From the NCBI GenBank assembly GCA_022496805.1, contig CM040093.1, positions 7,340,213-7,404,212 on the forward strand: DNA of 64,000 nucleotides, read 5' to 3'. The notes under the pieces are model-generated. The model was not told where the DNA came from. It made no database searches and saw only the letters and a program-made list of their open reading frames with translations. Shown here piece after piece: positions 23,490 to 36,991 of the stretch. Within the stretch, counting starts at the first letter, position 1; each line of letters opens with the position of its first letter. The translations under genes and the position numbers were made by a program. Origin of the DNA: Pohlia nutans. Taxonomy: Eukaryota; Streptophyta; Bryopsida; Bryales; Mniaceae.

Positions 23490-26169
23490 CACTATAAAAG
23501 CCTATTCCAAATCTTCGTAAAACATTGGAGAAAGTAGAGCCCTACATTTTTTTCCAAAAATCTTCTTCACCAACACTACAAATGATGTGCTATCTCATTG
23601 TAGTGTTTAGTAATCAAACTATAACTCGAAGTTCATTCCTAAAAGTTTGATAGGAAATAAAAATAAATTGAAGGGCATTCAAAGAATAATCAAGGGTGAA
23701 ACGCTTCATAATTGTTTAGAGGTGAAAACTCAAGGAAGGCACATCCGGATGCTATAACACGCATAAATATTAGTTCTTGACCTTTATTAGTATTCCGCGA
23801 AAGACTATCACTTGTAACTTCATTAAGGTTGAAGATCAAGTTGTACCTTGAGTATAGTAGATCACTATTTCCACCTTTTCTTTGTTGCACAAAATGGTTT
23901 AAAGACTATAGCCATTGTATAAATTGCATATGAAAAAATTACTTTGGGAAAATAGAAGCAATACAAAAGATATGGATTCAAGAGAAAGCAACACGTAATA
24001 AAAAACAAACTAGAATTAAAAGTGAAGTGATAAATACAAGGTCTCGATTTTTACAGTTGATAATAATGTAAGAGAAATTATCAAGTAAAAGGTAGAATTT
24101 AAAAGAATATTTAATAACAATACTATGTGTCTATTCTATTGTCCACGTGTTTCCCGTAACTTAACAATTTTTTAATTTAAATTTAAATTTTAGAATTTAA
24201 TTTGATTTGATTTGATTTATGTTTTATTTAATTTATGTTTGATTTGATTTAATTCAATGAAGATTTGATTTAATTTAATTTAACTTAATCAAGTCTTCAA
24301 ATGATTTAATCCATGAAGATTTGATTTAACTCCTAAAAGTCTGAAAATGCCTTGCGGCAAGTAGAATACAGCGTATATTTCTTGTATTTGGAATGGAACC
24401 ACACCTTTAATGGGTTGAGTTCAACAAAGAAGTTGGAATTTAGATCGACGTGGTTCTAGTGAGCTATTGAGATCCTAATTTAGAACTTCTTGTTAGTAGC
24501 AAATGCCAATTATACAAAAACGTATCTACTATCCCCATGGGACGTTTAGAGGTTAATTTAATATACCAGTAATTTGATCTAATTTGACATCCACACGATT
24601 TAGTAATGTTTCTATTTATAATCTGATTTTTAGAATTTAATTCAAATTAATTTATGGTGACAAAATTCACTTTTAAATCTATAATTTCTACATTATAGAT
24701 CCAAAAGCAACGAAATGACTTCGGTGCGTCCCTTCTCATCGAGAGATTTCCGACGGTACTAAGAATGTGGCCGGCAGACACATGGTCTGGAAGAATTCAA
24801 CATACAAAAAAATAAACAAAAAAATAAACAAATTACCTTCTTTAATGTACTAGAATCGAGTGGCTGGGGAAAAGAACTTTTGATTCATCAAGAGAAATAT
24901 TCGAGAGAGTTTTTGTTTTAAATCATAAAATTTGTGATATTGTCTATTTGTTGGTATACTATCACAATATGAATCATAAGTCACCAAAATATTATTATAA
25001 GTACTAATAGTTCAAAATCATGCATTTTATGAAGATTTCTTCCCCTTCTTATATCATAGTTGTTTAAGTGGTAAAATGGTTCAAAATCACGCATTTTCTA
25101 AAGATTTTTTGGCTTATTACCTCATGCTTGCGCAAGTGAGACTACAATCATTGACGAGTGTAAAAAAATTTGTCTTCCCCTCCCCTAACAAAATATCCAA
25201 TTTTGATACGTGGAAACATCCTTCGGTACTTTGTATGTTGTTCTCGATGGATTTGAGTTGAATCACCCTCATATTTAGCCTTTCATTGTAGAGGTGTTAG
25301 TGAAATGTAGTAAGTGAGAGGTAAATAAACACAGTCACCGGATTATACGTTTCTTTATAGTCCTTAGTTCGGTGTCAGCTCGGCGCGCTTTATCGTCAAC
25401 CTTCTCATCCTTCTTTGTACCTAAGGTAGGGACGTTCACTCTCACCACCACAAGCTCCCAGTCACCTCCCAACTCTCTGATACTTGCCATTTTGTTGAAC
25501 ATGCCTTAAAGTCGAAAAGATCTTGGGTCTAAGTATTGGCGCAAAAAAACCTCTGACCCTCATAATATTAGTTTGTGTACAGAAGACATCGGGACTTGCA
25601 AGTGAGATTAAAAACTCACACACAATAGCGATTTCATGGAGACCTTGGACTATAACCTAATTATCAAACTAACACACTTTATAGTTCAATTGTTACCCAA
25701 CGTAGCCACCACTGAGCTTCTACGACGTGAGAAGACCGAAGCTACAGCTAGAACTCGCACGAAGAGGTCTGAACCATACAATACTCTTCTAATTTTCAAA
25801 TCAATGAACACAGATATGGATTACTACTAACGAAGATCTGGTAAATAGGCATAATTCAGCTAAACACCACGAAGCTATTCGCAATTACGAAACCATTACA
25901 TGTACAAACTCTAAAGTAGCCAAGTAGCTAACTCACAAGAAAGTCTAAGAAACAACGGTATATATGCACATGTAGTTTAAAATTCACAAGTACCCATCTC
26001 ATATGATACCATCGACTCCAGAAACAACAAAAGATTCTACAACTCTATTCCTAACAAAAAAAACCAGAAGCCCTCACGAAGTACATCATAAAATTCCACA
26101 AAACCCCACAAATTCCCAAATCCACTAACACGAACAGAGGCAAAAATACCCACTAAATCCACGATTATC
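23490..26169. other. AT-rich intergenic DNA, no gene seen
   Basis: Contains a low-complexity run of aatttaatttgatttgattt type at 24165-24300 and the end of another TTAA element at 24540-24556 (gggacgtttagaggttaa). Short open frames have no recognisable content. Confidence 0.6.
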
Positions 26170-26679
26170 TTGGATGAAAGTCATTTAATCTTTTGGAGAT
26201 ACTTCACCAAGTTGTTGTCCTATCTAATGGTTGGATTTAGTCATACTTGAGTACATATTTTTCTAAAATTACAAATGTAGAAGTATGTCAAGTCGTTGAC
26301 CAAGCCAAAATTGCATTGATTGTAGTTCAAAAGTGGCCTTGCAAAAATGAGGTCATAGATTTAAGGAACACAAAAATTTCAAAGAATCACCACGTTTAAG
26401 AGTATCTCATTTAAAACTCATTCCAACAAATTTTACTCAAAAAATATTAAAATTTTGTTTGTAATCGAATTTAGAAGGAATTTTTAATTTTAACTTTCAA
26501 AATTGATAATTAAATATTGGTGATAGTATTAGTGAATCGAACCGTACGGATGGAATCTAAAATTCAAAATCTAGAACTTTCATTTGTATATCAGTACCAA
26601 AATATTCTTCTAAATAGTACTTTATGATGATTTTTCTCAAATTGTCAATTCCAAGGAGACTGGTACGTTTAGGGGTTAA
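26170..26679. mobile_element. Left-truncated TTAA-family element
   Basis: Inverted relative of 7393-7978 (shares ggtcatagatttaaggaaca, ttgtatatcagta.c..aat). Right end gtacgtttaggggttaa with TTAA at 26676-26679; the opposite terminus is missing. Confidence 0.6.
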
Positions 26680-26927
26680 ACGATTGAAAGGGTGGAGGAG
26701 GCGGGGGCTATGGCGAGCACGAGGGAGAATGCGAAACGCATGGAGCACACAAACCATGTACATGTGAGGTTGCACACATGGTCCAAATGCCTAGGCCAGC
26801 CTCGTGACACCTCGCGACGAGGTAGTATTGCATTTGAGCATAGATTCGGCCAATCCCAGCCGTTGGTCGTGACAATTACCCTACGTTAGTTGGCTGCATG
26901 TCATGCTGCCCATGTGTGACCGTCTAA

Positions 26928-27151
26928 TTAAGGTAGAGGGCTCCAAAACCAACAAGGTTCTAATTCCAACAGAATCTAGGCACAATAATCATCCTAGAAC
27001 CTAAATCTAGGTAGACCATAGATAGCTTATCATTTTGGTCAACATTCAATAAGAGCTCTAAAATGTGCTTAGATTTGTGTTCTAAAATAAATGCATGATC
27101 TAGATTCTGTTGGAATTAGAACCCTGTTGGTTTTGGAGCCCTCTACCTTAA
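26928..27151. mobile_element. 224-bp MITE with about 50-bp terminal inverted repeats
   Basis: Begins TTAAGGTAGAGGGCTCC and ends GGAGCCCTCTACCTTAA; the inverted arms continue through ccaacagaatcta. TTAA flanks it too, but the TIR differs from the CCCCTAAA family. Confidence 0.75.
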
Positions 27152-27329
27152 ACACCTGCAGCCCTTCTTCCATCATTCGTGTGCGGAATTGCGGATGTGT
27201 TCTTTCGTTCTTTCATGCAACTTCCAATTTGGATGCAGTTCGTCGTCTTTAGTTAGTTCTTCAGTGTGACCCACACTACTTTACTCACAGAAAATTAATT
27301 TGACACCTATATATGTGCTAGCATACTAT

Positions 27330-27600
27330 AACCTTTAATGGGCCAAGAAGCCTGAATTTGGTGTAGTGGTTTTCTTTTAACAATTTTGAATAGGTTTGAT
27401 GTGGACTTCCCTTTTTAAATTTAGTTTTATTTTTATTTTTTATCAATACATGTAATGTAACGTTTTTCATTGATTCACGTAGTATAAGTCTTGGTCCCAT
27501 CTTAACCCCTAAAGGACCAAGGATTTGTGGTTGTAAAATGACAATTCGATCAATCATATCGGGAAAGAAATTATTCAAATCAATCCAATTCAAAACAAAG
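27330..27600. mobile_element. Rearranged copy of the 238-bp TTAA element
   Basis: 27331-27500 matches the left part of 18874-19111 (aaccttt..gg.ccaagaagcc, tcaatacatg.aatg). At 27502 a new TTAACCCCTAAAGGACCAAG begins, followed by the other end of the same family in inverted order. It is two half-elements joined head to head. Confidence 0.55.
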
Positions 27601-27941
27601 TTTATATCATTGGATGGTTTGTTTTGAATGGTTCCATTATCATTGAATAGTTACTGTAGTTTCACGTATGAATTATAAAATTTGTGTCATGTTTTAATTG
27701 TTCATTCTATATATGCATCATGTATATTAAAGATGACGTAGTTAACAAAATGCATTACTCAATTTGATAAGATGTTCAATTCATTAGCATTTTTCAAAAA
27801 ATATTTTTTCTAGCATTTTTTTAGCTTGTTTTTTTGAAAAAATAATTTCCTAAAAATTTGGGCTTCTCTTTTTAAAATAATAATATTTTTTTGCTGACAC
27901 TGACGGCTGGGTACGGGACCTAATGTCTTGACCAATGCAGA

Positions 27942-28345
27942 TAAGGTAGGATGTCCTAAAACCACCACCTCCCCCAATTATGACATGTAGAGCTTTCTTG
28001 GGGTCACCACAGTTGAGACTCAAAACCACCAATTTCACTATTCAAGTAGACCAATGGCATGCCAAGCATTGCGAAGAAATAGTTGGTGGTTTTGGGTTAG
28101 CTCATGAGCAGAATCTAGGAACAACAAAGTGTGAACTTAGGAAATTGGTATATGATGTATGGGTCAGAGGTTACTTTCTAGTTTGGAATTTTGTATAAAA
28201 TTGACAAATGTGAATTAGATGTTGCAAATTTTTGCAATCCTCATCAGAACCTATTTCGAATGCGGTCATATTTTTTTTTCGAATTTAGCACTGCCAAAAA
28301 TAGGCCAGATTGCTTAAGTTGGTGGTTTTAGGACAACCAACCATA
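27942..28345. mobile_element. MITE, AAGGTTGGATGTCCTAAAAC family, copy 2
   Basis: Starts aaggtaggatgtcctaaaac and ends ggtttt.aggacaaccaacca; aligned in inverse orientation with 6919-7320 (shared tcaaaaccaccaatttcact). Confidence 0.7.
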
Positions 28346-28821
28346 GCTGCCGCGAAGACGAAACCCTCAAGGTACGGACCCTTAAGAAAGGGTATCAACC
28401 CGCGAACTCCACTCTTGAATGCCCTCATCGTAGTGCTGGCTCTTCAATCGATCAATGCAGATACCCGCAACGATAACCGTGCCGCAAGGTCTTTCGATCA
28501 GGGTATCAATTCTAAAAGGGGTGTCATTCCGTCAATCTTAAAGAGGGTATCAATCCGCCAACCCCATTCAAGCTCCTGGTCACTTCCTTGGTACTCTTGA
28601 GTGGCCTCTTGGCTCTTCTAGCTTCGGCGACTCGATCCGTCACTGGGAGTTCCATCGCCAAATCCGACCTCCCACAACACCTTCAAAATCGATTCCCTCT
28701 CCGATCTGCACCCTTACCACCGTCAGTCACCGCTCCACCCGCCTTTCTATGGTTCTTGTTTCGCCATTTTTGGTTGAGTATTGAGTGAGAGCGAGCGCAA
28801 TTAGGGTTTGTCGCAGTAGCG
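28346..28821 (+). promoter_or_regulatory. Upstream region and 5' UTR of the OGDH E1 gene
   Basis: Holds a short degenerate repeat agggtatcaa(c/t)cc near 28385, 28500 and 28545. A start-proximal aattagggttt (telo-box-like) lies at 28799-28808. No TATA box can be named with confidence. Confidence 0.35.
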
Positions 28822-31800
28822 ATGGTGTGGTGTCGCGTGAGCACCGCGGCCGCCACGGCGTTGGCGCGATCGGCCGTGCGACAGGCGAGATCGAGCGGCT
28901 CCTTAGTCGGGAAAGCAACCTTTTACACTCGCACTCTTGGAGGGGAATCGCATTCAATCCCTGCGAGGGATTTGAGTTCGGCGTTGACGGGATGGGCTCG
29001 CGCGTTGCACTCGTCGAAGGAGAGGCTACAGCAGCAGTTAGCCTCTCCGAGAAGCGTGCCGTTATCGAAGTTGACGGACAATTTTCTGGACGGGACGTCG
29101 AGTGTGTACTTGGAGGAGCTGCAGCGGGCGTGGGAGGTTGATCCGAAGAGCGTGGATGAATCATGGGACACGTTTTTCCAGAACTTCACGGGGCAGGCGG
29201 CGACGAACGTCGGCTTGTCTGGGCAGACCATTCAGGAGAGCATGCGGTTGTTGCTGCTCGTGAGAGCGTACCAAGTGAATGGTCACATGAAGGCCAAGCT
29301 CGATCCCTTGAATCTTGACGACCGCAAGATGCCCATGGAGCTTGATCCTGCTCTCTATGGATTCACTGAGGCTGACCTTGATCGGGAGTTCTTCCTTGGT
29401 GTGTGGCGAATGTCCGGTTTCCTTTCTGAGAATCGACCGGTGCAGACTTTGCGAGCCATTCTTTCAAGGTATGATGGAGGCAGTGAGTTTTTTTTACGCA
29501 TTTTTGCGACTTTTCCATGGCTTGAAGAGCAATCCAGGCTCCTTGGATGCTCTTTTCATATTAATATATAGGTAATATAAGGGTAATACACATGTGCTAC
29601 CTGGGTGATACCTAGGTTTAATGAGGCTACACATCTTGACTCTATGTAGGAAATCAGGCTATCATTCTACTTTTTATTTAAAAAATTCCTTTGTATCAAT
29701 TAGCCAGCCCAAATTTTATGTATCAATTTGACTAAAATTAGCAACCAAAATTCACTGTGTTGGAGGATGGCACCTACCCTCAAGTAGGGTTACAGTCTTT
29801 TTAATCTTTTTCGATCTAATTCTAAACTTGAGCTGATGTTGTGCCCTAAAGAACTGGTCTCCATTTAAGGTACTGTAATTTTTCATAGTAGTTGAGTACG
29901 TGATACGCTCCTAACACAATATAAAGTCGCAAAAACATTCTTTCAATCTTCATTTTAAATTTTTTCTGTCAATTTTTTCATGTCAAAATGAACATGAGTT
30001 GAGGTTGGGGCAGTTGAGGTCGTTTATTGAAAAGTGCCGCAGTGCTACAGTGCCGCAACAATGTTGGCCAGCAGAGCCGTTTTTCATTTTCATTTTTCAT
30101 TTTTTATCTTTTAAAATTATTTATTTATTTATTTTTCCTCCAAAAATTTAGATGCCTTTCGGGCTGCCCCGCCCAGGCCCTCTTGACGTTTAAGGGTTAA
30201 TTGGATTCGAGCTATTGTTCCGGCTGAATTATCTTTAAGTGTTCTTGAGACATTTTGAAGTAATAAAACTTTGACATTGCAATTGCAAATTTTCTTTACA
30301 GGCTTGAACAAGCTTATTGTGGCACTATTGGATACGAATATATGCACATTCCTGACCGAGAGAGGTGCAACTGGTTGCGCGATCAAATTGAGACTCAATT
30401 TCCTGGGAAGTATGGGCCTAGTCGGAAGGCTGTTATTCTCGATCGGCTCATGTGGGCTACAGATTTTGAAAACTTTTTGTCACAGAAATGGACTGCAGCC
30501 AAGAGGTTTGGTTTGGAAGGTTGCGAGACTTTGATTCCAGGTATGTTCTTATCCCTCGGTTTTCTATTGGTGACACACCTTCCGATTTTGGAAAGTGTCT
30601 GAAAATAGTATCGTTTGTGCATTTTATCAGTGGCAAAAATGAAGTAGGGTCTAGACGGCTGTCAGTGTTCTTCTTGGATGCAAAGTCGTGATGACGATGA
30701 CAAAGGGCTTCTTGGCAGGTATGAAGGAGCTAATTGACAGGGCTGCTGATAAGGGTGTAGAGAATATTGTTATTGGTATGCCCCATAGAGGACGTCTTAA
30801 TGTCCTGGGTAACGTTGTTCGCAAACCTTTAAGGCAAATTTTCAGTGAGTTCAGTGGCGGCATTAAACCGTCTGAAGATGCTGGTGGTTACACTGGAAGT
30901 GGAGATGTGAAGTACCATCTTGGTACATCATACGATCGACCTACGCGAAACGGCAAGAGAGTACATCTTTCTCTTGTTGCTAACCCTAGTCATTTGGAGG
31001 CTGTTGACCCTGTTGTTATTGGGAAGACCCGTGCCAAGCAGTATTATTCTAATGACAAGGATCGAAGCAAGAACATGGCCATTCTGCTACATGGAGATGG
31101 TAGTTTTTCTGGTCAAGGTGTGGTTTATGAAACTCTTCATTTGAGTGATCTGCCCAACTACACAATTGGAGGCACCATTCACATCGTGGTCAACAACCAG
31201 GTGCTTGCCATATTCTACTTACTTCAAGACAGGGCAATATACCGCCATGCTACATTGGACACTAGTATTGTCTTTGTATACACTTGTCATATTCATTGTG
31301 ACTCCTACGTAAAGATTTTTAAATTTTAGGTTTAAATTTTTTTTGGTAGGTACATTCCATCCTTTCGCTATGGCAGTTCTAAATCTGTAGCCATCACAGT
31401 TAACGTCGAAACGGGATTATGATGATGAAATTGTGGTGTGCTGAACGCTGGTTTGTGAACTGCAGGTTGCTTTCACAACTGATCCTAAATCAAGCAGGTC
31501 TTCGCCTTACTGTACTGACGTGGCCAAGGCTCTCAATGCCCCAATATTCCACGTCAATGGTGACGATGTGGAGGCAGTTGTACACGCTTGCGAGCTTGCG
31601 GCTGAGTGGCGTCATAGGTTCAAAGCCGATGTCGTTGTTGACATAGTGTGTTACCGTAGATTTGGACACAATGAAATAGACGAGCCCTCTTTCACTCAGC
31701 CCAACATGTATAAGGTGCCATCTTGTTCAAACACTTCTCGCATTTCATAGTGAACAACATGCCAATCTTTTCTCAATAACTTTATGTGTAGTTGTAGAAG

Positions 31801-34800
31801 GTGGGATTTTGATGTGTGTAAATGTTCTTGGCATGTCATTGTTGCAGGTCATTAGGGCCCATCCACCAGCACTTGACATCTATATGACAAGATTGATCGA
31901 GGAGAAACATCTTTCACAAGAGGAGGTCTCAAATCTTCAGGACAATGTTTTTAGGATACTCAATGAGGAGTTCAATAATAGCAAGGAGTATGTGCCAAGC
32001 ACTCGGGATTGGCTGGCTGCTTACTGGGCAGGTTTCAAGGGGCCAGAGCAGCTCTCCAGGATTCGGAACACTGGGTACGCTATCTTGTGATTTTGAGATT
32101 TTGAGATTTTGTTGATGAGCGTGATTGAACTTCTCCATGAGGGCATCTTTGGTGCCTCTTTTTGTGATGCTCTATTGTGGTCACTTGGATGGCAGTGCAG
32201 CATGTTGTTTGGGAGGATCCAATGCTTTATATTTCTCCATACTTACAAGGAATCATATGGGTAATGTGGGATATCAGTGTAAAGCCAGAAATTTTGAAGA
32301 ATGTTGGGCAATCGATTACAACTCTACCTGAGGGTTTTACCCCTCACAAGGGAATCCAAAAGGTGTATGATGCAAGGAGGAAAATGATTGAGTCAGGAGA
32401 AGGTGTGGATTGGGCCACTGCAGAGTCCCTTGCTTTTGCCACACTACTAGTTGAAGGTACAGTATGAAATCCATTCATTTTGTTTTACTGTTGCATTCTG
32501 CACTGTTCCTTTAATCTCAGAGCCACGGTATATTTATCCTGGATACTCTAATTTGGTCTTTCCCCATAATAGGTTTTGCGGAAAACCAGTTCAAACATTC
32601 CACGGGTTGTTAAAAGATCTCATTATTTGGTATATTGATCGACCGTTATACAATAGAATGGAAGCGACTTACAGAGAAAATGGAAGAGGATTTCATTGTA
32701 ATTACCTACTGGATTCATTCCTTTAATAACTTTTAAGATGTGAGAAACGTTAGGCTGTGGAAATGGCTGACAAATCCAATATTTTTTAAGCTACTTATTG
32801 AGGTTCTGCTGTGCCTGGAAGTAATATAGTATAAATTATGAACACCAGGTAGGTACTGGATCTTACATATCATATCGCAGTGACAGGTTTGGAAATGGTT
32901 CATTAAAATGGACTGTCTGGAATATATTCATTTATATTGAGTTTTGTTTCAGGTAACCACGTACGGCTTAGCGGGCAAGATGTAGAGAGGGGTACTTTCA
33001 GCCATCGTCACTCTGTATTGCACGATCAGAAAACTGGAGCGAAGTACTGTCCGCTAGACAATGTTCTCATGAATCAGGAGGAGGAGATGTTTACTGTTAG
33101 CAACAGGTGAGAATCCAATGAAATTTGATGGCAAGTGTTATGTTTAGCATATATCTACATGCTATTATGATGGTTAGATAATGAGAAATTTGTATTGTTA
33201 TGTATCTTCCTTGTTGTGATTATGTCTTCATGACTTTTTTGGATTTAGCAACCCTCAGTTACTTCGACTTGTCTTCAAAAGAAATAGGCATTACAAACCT
33301 TGATGATTGTATCTTCTGGGTGATAAATTATGTAAACTACATGTTTTATCTTTTCTGGATTGTTATACTGTGAAGTGTATCGTTGCAAGTCAAGAAACAC
33401 CAGCTTGACACCTTCCCATATTAAAGTGTATTATGTGCATCTTTTCATGTGTACTGTCATGTGACTAATTAATTGTGTTTGTGATGCAGTTCATTATCAG
33501 AGTTTGCAGTGCTTGGGTTCGAGTTGGGCTACTCTATGGAGAATCCCAACTCTCTTGTCTGTTGGGAAGCTCAATTTGGTGACTTTGCCAATGGTGCCCA
33601 AGTTATATTTGATCAATTTTTGAGCAGCGGAGAATCAAAGTGGTTGCGACAGGCTGGTCTTGTAGTGATGCTCCCTCACGGGTATGATGGACAAGGACCT
33701 GAGCACTCAAGTGCTCGTCTTGAAAGATATCTCCAGGTACAACTCTGACCTGCTTTGTGGCATACAAACTCAAGTTTCATGATAAAGATGAGTGTTAGGT
33801 TGATTTTACTCTCAGTGCGCCCTTGGTATTCCGCAACCCATTTTTCTATCTCGTGTAGAGCCTGCCAGGACTTGGCAGTTCTTCAACGTTCTACCAGAAG
33901 TTGGAGCATGTATTCTTAAGGTTTTGTCAAAGAATGTGTTCGCATTGGTCATCTATATTATTTTATTTAGGGAGCTCCTTTTGATGTGGAACTTACACCG
34001 CTTGATTTGACTAGATGAGTGATGACAATCCATATACCGTTCCTGAAATGGATCCAAGCTTGCGACGACAAATCCAGGAAGTGAATTGGCAGGTCGTGAA
34101 TGTCACCACACCTGCGAACTACTTCCATGTTCTACGTCGGCAGGTATGTCTAGTCTGTTATCTTCAGCACAGTTGAACCAATTCAAATTTTCTTACTACT
34201 GCAGCTGTTTGAACCCCTGCCTTACGATCCTACTAAGAGTCAATGAACGGTACGAACGTCGCGAACATTAATGTTTGCAAATGCAGCTTGGAATTTATGA
34301 TTTGGAGGGAAATATCGAAAGTTGTCCTGTCTAAGAAGGATAGTGGAAGTATTTGGCTTGCAACAAGTTTGTCAGATTTTCAGATGGCATTGTGTAGAGA
34401 GCTTTTTACTTTGCAGCAGAGAAGGTTCCATGGTGTGGTGCTCACCTTTTCAATAACTGCAGATTCACAGAGACTTCCGCAAACCTCTGATCATCATGTC
34501 CCCAAAGAATCTCCTCCGACACAAGTCCTGTGTCTCCAACCTCTCTGAATTTGACGATGTTCAAGGCCACCCAGGTTTTGACAAGCAAGGTACACGGTTC
34601 AAGCGTCTAATCAAGGACAAGAATGATCATGGTCCAGTCGAGGAGGGTATTCGCCGGCTGGTGCTTTGCTCTGGCAAGGTGAGTTACGGTAGTCTTTTCA
34701 GAAGTTCTTTATATGTGCTGACATGTAGACGCTAATGTTTTTCTTGATTTATTGCAATGGGACATTTCAAATATTTTATCTCATAGACCGGTTCAAGAGT

Positions 34801-35364
34801 CTCCTATGTTTGACTGGGTCCTTGTGTCTTCGTTATCCCTACCTGAAGCAGGGTCTCATGGACTGTCTTGAAATGTCAGGTTTACTACGAGCTTGATGAG
34901 GAGCGCAATAGAGTAGGTGCCGATGATGTTGCCGTCTGCCGACTGGAGCAGCTCTGCCCGGTTCCATATGACCTCATTTTTAGGGAGTTGAAGAGATATC
35001 CCAGTATGTCTCTCGCCTTTCTCATTTTCAGCAACTTTTTTGGAATTGAGTTGTTTAGCTCATGAGACTGTCATTGAAAGGGTGTAATATGTCTAACCGG
35101 TATGGATGGGTGGGCTTCTGGTAATTAGATGCGGAGATCGCATGGGTGCAGGAGGAGCCAATGAACATGGGCGCGTTCAGCTACGTTGCACCTCGGCTGG
35201 GAACTGCTCTGAGAGCACTGGGTCGTGGAACGTTTGAGGATATCAAATACGTGGGTCGGGCTTCTGCAGCTGCAACTGCCACAGGGTTCGGCAGTGTTCA
35301 TAAACAAGAGCAGGAGGAGCTTGTCCAAAAAGCCTTTCAGAAAGCATCCATCAAATTCCCGTGA
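28822..35364 (+). CDS. OGDH: 2-oxoglutarate dehydrogenase E1 component, mitochondrial
   Basis: E1o of the 2-oxoglutarate dehydrogenase complex: thiamine-diphosphate-dependent decarboxylation of 2-oxoglutarate and transfer to E2 lipoyl groups in the TCA cycle. Twelve exons join in phase: 28822-29468, 30302-30540, 30719-31200, 31466-31714, 31848-32074, 32278-32456, 32953-33106, 33490-33736, 34015-34143, 34463-34678, 34880-35003, 35129-35364, giving 1042 aa (Arabidopsis 1017). Residues 1 to about 75 form an Arg/Ser/Ala-rich presequence; from [20 protein letters not shown] the match to plant E1o is close. The ThDP/Mg site is visible as [14 protein letters not shown] (about 419-432) through VVNNQ (456). 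Other conserved blocks: [51 protein letters not shown]. No defect seen; all active-site blocks are intact. Confidence 0.97.
29985..30200. mobile_element. Truncated TTAA element in OGDH intron 1
   Basis: Inverted partial copy of 36608-36991: shares gccgcagtgctacagtg, ggctgccccgcccaggccct and the end cttgacgtttaagggttaa, TTAA at 30197-30200. The other terminus is absent. Confidence 0.65.
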
Positions 35365-36607
35365 TTAAGTAAAGCTTCTATTCTAGCCCCAAGTAGCTCA
35401 GTCCTGTAACATCTATGATTGATGTTGAGGCAAATGCATCTCAAGTCCTTTGTAGAGGTATCTGATTTTGAGGGTGCTTATGTCATTGATGTGGGGCAAT
35501 ACTCTTGATTGGTGCTGATCTGGCTCGCTGGAAAGTTGTTTTTACAGCTCCTTGTAGTGAGGCACCCAAGTTGTATTGCAAGGGTTGTGGAAGCGAGGGT
35601 TTGGAGGCTTAGGGATTGGAGCTGAGTTTTGTCAATTGAATAACAGACTGGTACATATGACACCACTTCTATCTACACTTGGTACCTATGGTCTTGGTTA
35701 TAGAGTCTTCAGTGGTTCCTGTACCATTTTGGGGCATAGCATTATACACAAAATGCTTTCAATATTTCGACTCTGGCAATTCAAAAAAATCACTCGACAC
35801 TCACCTTGATTTGATCCCCTGCAGCATCCATATGTCCCTTAGAGCAACCTCGATGCAAAAGGGACGGCTTAAATGAGTGCAATTCCATTTTCACGTATTG
35901 TTCTTCAGTGATCCACGTATTGTTTGTCATTGATCTATTGTTACAAAGCCCATGGTGTAACATAGGCGGGGATACCCCAAGAGAGAGCCTGATGCTAAAT
36001 TTTGGCGTCAGAACTTGTGCTGCTCAGAGAGATTCAAACGTTGAACCTTCCTAATGCAAGAGAAGCTCCCCAATACTGCACTAGCGTTACTGCACTAGTG
36101 TTCCCATGGTGGAATCTCTAGGTGCATCCACACCAACTTTATGCTCTCCTAGACCAATTGGCTTAGCTCCTTGGGACAAAGATTTCTATTTGAAGATGAA
36201 AATCACAAGGCAACAGACAGGCTACCCCTTGTTGCCTTTTTGGATAACTCAATTGTAAAAAATAAATTGTGGAGGAGACACCAACATGGTAGCCATTGTG
36301 ATTAAAAGTAATTGATATTGAGCCTTGAAACATGAGCCTTACAATTTGGAGCTAAACACGAGCCTCAAAATGTGAAGTAAAATGTGAGCCTTAAAATGTG
36401 GAGCCAAACGTAAGCCTTAAAACATGAACCGTAAACAAGGTGGGTGTCGGTTCCATTGAAATTGCATCATTCTTCTCGCATCTTTGAAGTTCTAGTTGAA
36501 GGTCTAATAAGTAGCGTTTATTAAACTCTACATGCCATGGATGCATTGAGGAAGCCTATATTCAAAATTAACTCACATATAATTGTCTACAATGTTCATC
36601 TTGAACA
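35365..36607. other. OGDH 3' flank and intergenic DNA
   Basis: The first few hundred bases probably contain the OGDH 3' UTR. A degenerate repeat of the type tgagccttaaaatgtggag occurs at 36325-36425. No gene recognised. Confidence 0.55.
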
Positions 36608-36991
36608 TTAACCCTTAAACATCAAGAGGGCCTGGGCGGGGCAGCCCGGAAGCCCGGAAGGCATCTAAATTTTCGGAGGGAAAAAAAAAAAAAAAAAAAA
36701 AAAACGAAAAAAATGCAAAAACGGCTCTGCGGGACACTGCTGGCCAGCACTGTAGCACTGCGGCATCTCAGCTGCCCCAACCTCAAAAACTTGTTCAATT
36801 TCATAACTTTGATTGCTTACCAACAATTCCACAATCTCTCAAATGAGGCGCAAATTTGCAATCTAGATCGCTTTTTCAGTAGCTTTCCAACGCACCAATC
36901 CACGCTTGATTTGGTTGAGAAAATCTACTTTTTTCTTGATTATTCTCTTTTAAATAAGCCCATGGGGCTTACCTTGACGTTTAAGGGTTAA
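36608..36991. mobile_element. 384-bp TTAA-flanked TIR element
   Basis: Ends TTAACCCTTAAACATCAAG and CTTGACGTTTAAGGGTTAA. Contains an A-run at 36681-36704. Homologous to the intron element at 29985-30200. Confidence 0.8.

Noticed and set aside
30600..31465. Possible frameshift or missing exon in OGDH between conserved blocks
   Set aside because: With splice sites 30540/30719 and 31200/31466 the frame is continuous and matches plant E1o across both junctions.
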